DNA from: Strongyloides papillosus
Lineage: Eukaryota; Nematoda; Chromadorea; Rhabditida; Strongyloididae
Direction of reading: 5' to 3'
Assembly: GCA_005656395.1 (NCBI GenBank)
Contig: SRSI01000050.1
Location: 620,001 to 684,000 of the forward strand
DNA length: 64,000 bases
A model generated the notes under the pieces. It did no database searches, was not told the DNA's origin, and saw only the letters and a list, made by a program, of their open reading frames with translations. A program made the translations under genes and the position numbers. How positions within the stretch are numbered: position 1 is the stretch's first letter; each line of letters begins with the position of its first letter. This document shows positions 59,152 to 64,000 of this stretch, in pieces.

Positions 59152-62100
59152 TTAGTAGCTAGTATCAGATTCAAACTCATTAAAACTCTCATCGTCATCA
59201 CTCTCGATCTTAGCTCTTTTTGTTTTCTTTCCCTTCTGAGGAGTAATTGATTTCCTCTTAGCACTCTTTTTGTTATCCTCCTCTACGGGGGTAACCATTT
59301 CGATTTCTGAATCAGAGTCAATTTCAATGAATGGAGTTTTTGCAACATTCCGTCTCGCGCGCTTCTGTACAATTTTTGGAGATTCCATAACTGATTCGGA
59401 CTCATCGAAAGCATCACTATCTTCATCATCTTCGATTTTGGCTTTTTTACTGGCAGATTTCTTAGTAGCCTTTGGCTCCTTTGGTTCTTTAGGCTCTTTA
59501 GTTTTTTTGGCTTTTGGTGGTTTCAAATCTGTGTTGTTCAATGCACTGGCAGCTTCATCTCCTTGAACTTTAATCGGTTGTTTCTTTTCCCTCTTGGGTT
59601 TCTTCTCATACTTATTTTTAAGAGCTTCAAATTCAACCTTTACGATTTCAGCATCAGGATTTGGCTTGAATGAAGAGACATCCACATTAACTTTATTCTT
59701 CTTAGCCTTACCAGAAGCACCTCCTTTAACTAACTTGGATTGGGCTGTCTTAATTGCACCCTCAATATCTTGCAATTCCTTCTCTTCTTGCTTTTTCAAT
59801 GCTTCTTCAAAGACTTTAAGATCATGCTCCCACAAGTCGGCCCATGTCTTCTTCTTAAGTTCTTCTAATTCCGCAAGTTTATCACCAGATTCCTTAAGGA
59901 GGCGATCCTTCTCTTCCTCAGACAATTTAATGAGAGCCATATTTACTAAGTAGTCATAATCAGCTAAACGTTTCTTCAATCCAGCATCAGTAGAGGTTTC
60001 ATTATCCTCACTTTCTTCTTCCTCCTCGATCTCAACTTCTCCACACATCTCCAACTCCTTCTTCTTAATGTAATCTTTCCATGCTTTAACAGGATCAGGA
60101 TCAAATTTCTCTTTAATCAATTGATCGACGATATTCTTCTTCTTTCTGTTCTCCATGATAATTTCCCCTTTTATCTTAGCAACAATGAAACGAGCTTGAT
60201 TAGAAAGTCTCTTTGATTGAGCTTCAAGCATTCCTACTAAGAATTCCTTTCTCTCAATATATTTCTTCTTACGAACGACGAAAAATTCTTGGCAAATTTG
60301 CTCGGGAGATTCAAACTTTCTAAGGCAACCTTCAGCATCGAAAAGAACCATTGAAGAGGTATTTATAGGGGTTTGAAGCTTAAAGATCTCGTGAATACCT
60401 TGAGACAAAACTTTCTTCATGTTTTGATCGGTCATTTTGATAATGAACTTTACTGTTTGATCAGTGTGGTATTCCTTATAATCCTGTATAAGGGCAGGAG
60501 ATTTGTCCGTTGAATTAGAAAGTTCTTCTAAAACACTTTCCTTATAATTTTGTGTCCATGTTTTAACTGGAAGTTCGGTAATTTCGAAAGATTCATCATC
60601 CAGTAATCCAACACGTCCACTTGAGATATATTTTTGCTCATCCACTTGAGTGATTGTCCCTTCGAAGTGCTTATACCACGGAATCATCTTTTTCATTTCT
60701 TCTCCTCTAATAAGTCGACGGATATTTTCCATTACATCACGTGGATTGTAGTTAGGTATTTTGGTACTCCAAGCTGTACCGATACCTTCAGCACCATTAA
60801 CTAGAATCATAGGGATAATGGGACAATACCATTCCGGCTCAATTCTTTGATTTTCCTCAAACAAGAATCTGAGGACATTCTCGTCATCTTGGACAAACAA
60901 TGTTTTAGTTACAGGATTTAATTGTGTGAAAATGTAACGAGGCGAAGCAGAGTCTTTACCTCCTTGAAGTCTAGTACCGAATTGACCAATGGGCAACAAT
61001 AAGTTAATGTTATTTGATCCAACGTAATCCTGAGCCAAGTTGATAATGGTCATCATCAAAGATTGTTCACCATGGTGGTAAGCAGACATCTCGCCTACAG
61101 CTCCCGCCAATTGGGCAACTTTAACTTCCTTCTTATCAGCACGTCTGAAGCATGTGAATAAGACTTTACGTTGACCTGGTTTTAAACCATCAACAAGACA
61201 GGGGATGGATCTTTCATTATCCATATTTGAGAAGAGAATCAATTCTTTGTTGATGAATTCGACGAATGACACACTGCGAGTATCCTTGTTGTAAAGGTAT
61301 TCTTCGATACCACCGTTCTCACGACGAGCTTTCTTCTCTCTCATCCAATTGGAAAGCCAAACTTTTCTTGCTTCAATCTTCTTTTTACTAAACGCCATCT
61401 CAACGGCTTCTTCACACTCAGGTCCAGAATATGTAAATGGAATTCTATGGCGATCCATATCACTGAAGTATTCCTTCGCTTCTTTAGAAGTTGAAGTACC
61501 CAAACCTTTGTAGTATTTGATCTTGTATGATTTCCAATTATCTGTACTATTTCTCCATTCCATATACTCTGGTAAAGAGAAGAAACTGAGAGATGTGTTG
61601 CCTTTTGATGCCTTGACGATTGGAGTAATAAATTCCTCAACAAAATTATTTTTCATAAGAGCTGGCCAATTACAATGGATCCAATTGATAAGTAAACCTT
61701 TAATGTGGGAACCGTCCTGGTCTTGATCTGCCATAATCATAACACGTCCATATCTTAAAGTTTTTCTTTCATCTTCAGTATCATACTTTAAACGGTATTG
61801 TAAACCAAGGATCTTAATCATGTGTCCAATTTCCTGATTATCGTTAATCTGCTTCATAGAACAATCGCGTACATTCAACATCTTACCACGAAGCGGGAAT
61901 ACTCCATAGTAGTCACGTCCTACAACACCAAGACCGGAAACTGCTAATGTTTTGGCTGAATCTCCCTCAGTAAGGATAAGTGTACATTTGTATGAATTTT
62001 TTGTACCAGCTTCATTAGCATCCTCAAGTTTAGGTATACCTTTAACTTTCGTCGACTTCTTTGTTGAACACTTCTTATCTGCTTGTTCTTGTTGTTTGAA

Positions 62101-63537
62101 ACGAACCCAAGAGAGTACAGCCTCAACAACGCCACATTTGAGAGCCTCCTTGTAGAATTTCTCGCTCATTTCAGCTTTACTTCCAAAACTTTTAGCTTGA
62201 AGTGTCATGTTCTCCTTTGTTTGGGAATCGAATGTTGGATTTTCAATCAAGCAATTTACAAAAACCCAGATATGGTTCTTTACCTGGAATGGTTTGACAT
62301 TCACACCACTTTTTGCACCACCAGCTTTTTTCTTTATTGTATCTATCATGTTTGCAGTAATCTGCTCGGTAATGTAATCCACGTGTCTTCCTCCTTTGGA
62401 TGTAGCAATACTGTTGACAAACGAAACCGACTGGAAACCTCTCTCAGATACAGTCAAAGCAACTTCCCATCTATCATTGACTTTCTCGTAGATGATTTTA
62501 GGCTTCTCGTTATCCTCGCCAACAACACTTTCAACGTATTTTTCAGCATACTCTTTGAAAGACTTGACTGGAATGACTTTTCCATTTAGATAGACACGTA
62601 CTCCTGGTGTGGTACCAGCAATATCGTAAGCACGACGAGCCATAAGTCCAATGATATCATCGTCTAACTCTTTCATTTTAAATTTCTTCAAATCAGGCTT
62701 GAAAGTAACCTTAGTGAAGTCCTCTCCAGATGCTTTTTCAATCTCTGGCTCTTTGTCTTTAGTCATATTGTTAATCCATGTCTGCTTGAATTGTTTCTTG
62801 TACTCCTTACTGGATGTCTCAAGAGTAAATTCTGTAGAGAAGATGTTACAGAGTTTGGCACCATAACCATTTCTACCACCGGTAGTCTTTTTTTCATCGT
62901 CGTTGTAATTAGAAGAGGTCAAGAGTGTACCAAAGATAAGTTCGGGTACATACATTTTCTCGACGCCGTGATGAGCTACTGGGATACCTTTTCCATTGTT
63001 GTATATAGATATTGTGTTACTGGCCCTATAAATTATGTAAAAAGATGACAAATCCCACAAACTTACTTATCAATGTTGACTTTAATGAGATTCATTTTCT
63101 TATCACGTTGCTTGTTATCAGCAGCGTTTACCAAGATTTCATCGTAAATTTTGTACAAACCGGGAACATAACTAATCTCGCGTTGGACCAATTTATCGCT
63201 CTCAATATCGTATACCCACATAGGTGTTTTATCTGTGTACTCAACGGAACCAATATAGGTGTCTGGACGTAAGAGGATGTGTTCCAACTGAGATTTCTTT
63301 TGATACATCTGCTCAATGGTGACCTTTCCAGCAGACTTGTTATTTTCCATGTTATCAATATTTGTAAAAACACTGAGATCCTCCTTTGATAAAGTGCTAT
63401 TCGGAGATGGCCCACCATTTTTCTTTGGACTCTTCGCCAATCTCCTCTTTTTATTGCTAACAACAACCTCTTGCTGAAAAAACTAATTTAAGCACAAAAA
63501 CAATGAAACTTACGATTTCGCTCTCACTTGAAGACAT
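59152..63537 (-). CDS. DNA topoisomerase II (1434 aa)
   Basis: Three exons, complement(59152..63025, 63067..63473, 63514..63537), with introns of 41 and 40 nt. The first exon has only eight codons (MSSSESEI). The ATPase domain shows NNGKGIPVAHH and the ATP-binding GGRNGYGAKL at about 193-202. The TOPRIM fold has EGDSA at about 497-501 and DQDQD at about 577-581 for metal binding. The winged-helix domain has the catalytic Tyr within ASPRYI at about 841, next to the conserved Arg. The C-terminal 250 residues are Lys/Glu/Ser-rich with nuclear-localisation-like runs. It passes one duplex through another in replication and chromosome segregation. Its length is that of a full-length eukaryotic enzyme and nothing is missing. 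G+C is higher than in neighbours, as for a highly expressed conserved gene. Confidence 0.96.
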
Positions 63538-64000
63538 TATTAGATGTGTTAAAATACGTGATATCCCAAAACGTATCTAGTCAAAAAAAATGTTACGAAA
63601 CGGACTGCAAAAAAACTCTTGAATTTAAATTAAAGAAAAAAGAAAATAATTGCAACAATGTTCGATATATATATAAGAATGATGATCGCAAATTAATTTG
63701 AATGAGACGTTTGCCGCTTTAAATTTGCATTCAAAAATAAATGCGCGGGAGCAAAGACGTCGTAGTAACACATAAAATGTAAAGAATAATAGAGAAACAA
63801 ATTGGAAAGGTATTTTTTAATCTGAGAAAATTTGTTATAACAAAAATAGATAAAAGAACAAAGTATAATTTTAATATGTGTTAAATGTTACTGTGTAAAG
63901 GGTTACAATTGTATGTTGATAAAATTATTAGTTAAAGGTGCAGAAATTCGTTAGCATTTCGTTTATACTAGTTTACAAATGTTTTTTAAATATTCAACAT
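63538..64000. other. Upstream region of topoisomerase II
   Basis: This contains the 5' flank of the topoisomerase gene and possibly the flank of a further gene beyond the window. GC-richer patches at about 63695-63765 (GAGACGTTTGCCGC, GCGCGGGAGC, GACGTCGTAGT) may be promoter elements. No ORF or RNA gene recognised. Confidence 0.45.

Noticed and set aside
59270..59953. Plus-strand ORFs opposite topoisomerase II
   Set aside because: They are antisense shadows of a long, clearly conserved coding exon.

Overview
The window looks like chromosomal DNA of a nematode, most probably a parasitic clade IV worm of the Strongyloides/Parastrongyloides type. The evidence is a very AT-rich background, compact genes with tiny introns (many are 36-50 nt, GT..AG), an astacin with EGF and CUB modules, a DUF229-type protein, nematode-style protein tyrosine phosphatases, and no bacterial or plasmid features. 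The species assignment is inference.

Layout. At 1-214 is the 3' end of a pyrroline-5-carboxylate reductase gene, followed by two small uncertain ORFs and a secreted astacin metalloprotease on the minus strand (965-2260). Between 3490 and 5050 lie two decayed genes: a plus-strand relic of a BRIP1/RTEL1-type Rad3-family helicase and an unidentified minus-strand relic. From about 5.2 to 22.4 kb there is a tandem array of eleven units of about 1.45 kb. Each unit carries one minus-strand gene for a small secreted precursor: signal peptide, Thr/Tyr/Asp-rich spacer, an RKKR-like processing site, a 36-nt intron (38 nt in copy 4), then a Lys-rich amphipathic C-terminal peptide. The seventh unit is interrupted by a 1-kb foldback/satellite element with a 10-bp target duplication. 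A tRNA-Glu(UUC) lies at 23346-23417.

From 24.5 to 34.6 kb a CTD small phosphatase gene has one large and at least two possible alternative first exons, spread over introns of several kb. From 34.6 to 42 kb are four-square minus-strand genes: a large coiled-coil protein, a membrane-anchored degenerate DUF229 protein, and the TFIIH p52 subunit. From 43.5 to 53.4 kb is a signalling cluster: a GPI-type cell-surface protein, its neighbour with the same ectodomain fused to a transmembrane segment and two PTP domains (the first dead, the second intact), and a separate soluble PTP on the other strand. A divergent ABHD17-like hydrolase, a two-pore potassium channel and DNA topoisomerase II (minus strand) complete the window.

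The two things most worth attention are the peptide array, whose predicted mature peptides vary from 25 to 50 residues yet keep a net charge of about +7 to +9, and the receptor-phosphatase/GPI paralogue pair, which resembles a receptor and a decoy or co-receptor. All exon structures were derived by eye from GT..AG sites and reading-frame phase. No database search or RNA data were available.
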